NCBI GenBank assembly: GCA_018711415.1 | Contig: DVIJ01000057.1 | Span: 1 to 20,593, forward strand | Source of the DNA: Scatomorpha merdavium | GTDB taxonomy: Bacteria > Bacillota > Clostridia > Oscillospirales > Oscillospiraceae | Direction: 5' to 3' | Length of the DNA stretch: 20,593 nucleotides | Part shown: positions 20,564-20,593 of the stretch, one piece after another | How the letters are laid out: each line of letters opens with the position of its first letter | Numbering within the stretch: position 1 is the stretch's first letter | Position numbers and translations under genes: made by a program | Notes under the pieces: generated by a model | Databases searched by the model: none | What the model was told of the DNA's origin: nothing | What the model saw: only the letters and a program-made list of their open reading frames with translations

Positions 20564-20593
20564 CCCCGGGCGGCGCCTAGGCGCAGCCCGGGG
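20564..20593. terminator. Second stem-loop at the window edge
   Basis: CCCCGGGC (20564-20571) pairs with GCCCGGGG (20586-20593), with a partly paired interior. On the minus strand it is followed by GTCTTTGTC, so it may terminate a convergent gene outside the window. The 3' side is cut off. Confidence 0.5.

Overview
The window looks like chromosomal DNA of a GC-rich, low-branching Firmicute, most likely an Oscillospiraceae-like gut Clostridium. This taxon is inferred, not proven. The reasons are the Bacillota-type control elements (PyrR attenuator, TPP riboswitch with intrinsic terminator, BlaI-like operators, AGGAGG ribosome sites), ECF-type vitamin transporters, TTG/GTG starts, and oxygen-sensitive Fe-S flavoenzymes. 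I see no IS element, phage gene or CRISPR array.

Layout. 1-180: the 3' end of one tRNA and a complete CAU-anticodon tRNA. 181-1789: an M56 (BlaR1-like) membrane metalloprotease whose promoter carries two BlaI/MecI-like operators, but with no blaI beside it. 1790-2585: TPP riboswitch, terminator and thiamine transporter thiT. 2588-4276 (minus): a four-gene cassette made of a WHH-motif nuclease, a small overlapping gene, and two related DUF2589-type proteins; the second has an in-frame amber codon. 4355-5517 (minus): a GNAT acetyltransferase and a YbaK-type deacylase with a clear promoter and terminator. 5558-6696: tRNA-Ser(UGA) and degV. 6757-7035 (minus): a small PepSY protein. 7254-9392: pyrR and uracil permease behind a PyrR attenuator. 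9406-10625: the rpsF-ssb-rpsR operon. 10638-11703 (minus): comEB-like dCMP deaminase and a flavodoxin. 11716-12990: queH and queT (queuosine salvage/synthesis), with a pseudoknot-capable leader before queT. 12995-20540: a TetR regulator divergent from a five-gene operon (two GntP-family permeases, an enoate-reductase-like Fe-S flavoprotein, an SDR and a zinc secondary alcohol dehydrogenase).

How it fits together. Most of the window is housekeeping (translation, pyrimidine, thiamine, queuosine). Two regions are accessory. The first is the minus-strand nuclease/DUF2589 cassette, which looks like a small toxin-immunity or defence island. The second is the TetR-controlled catabolic cluster: its regulator probably binds a repeated palindrome close to TTCGGACTATAGTCCGAA, found near-complete once and degenerate three times between the divergent genes. 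The cluster could import an unsaturated hydroxy or keto acid and reduce or oxidise it; the substrate is unknown.
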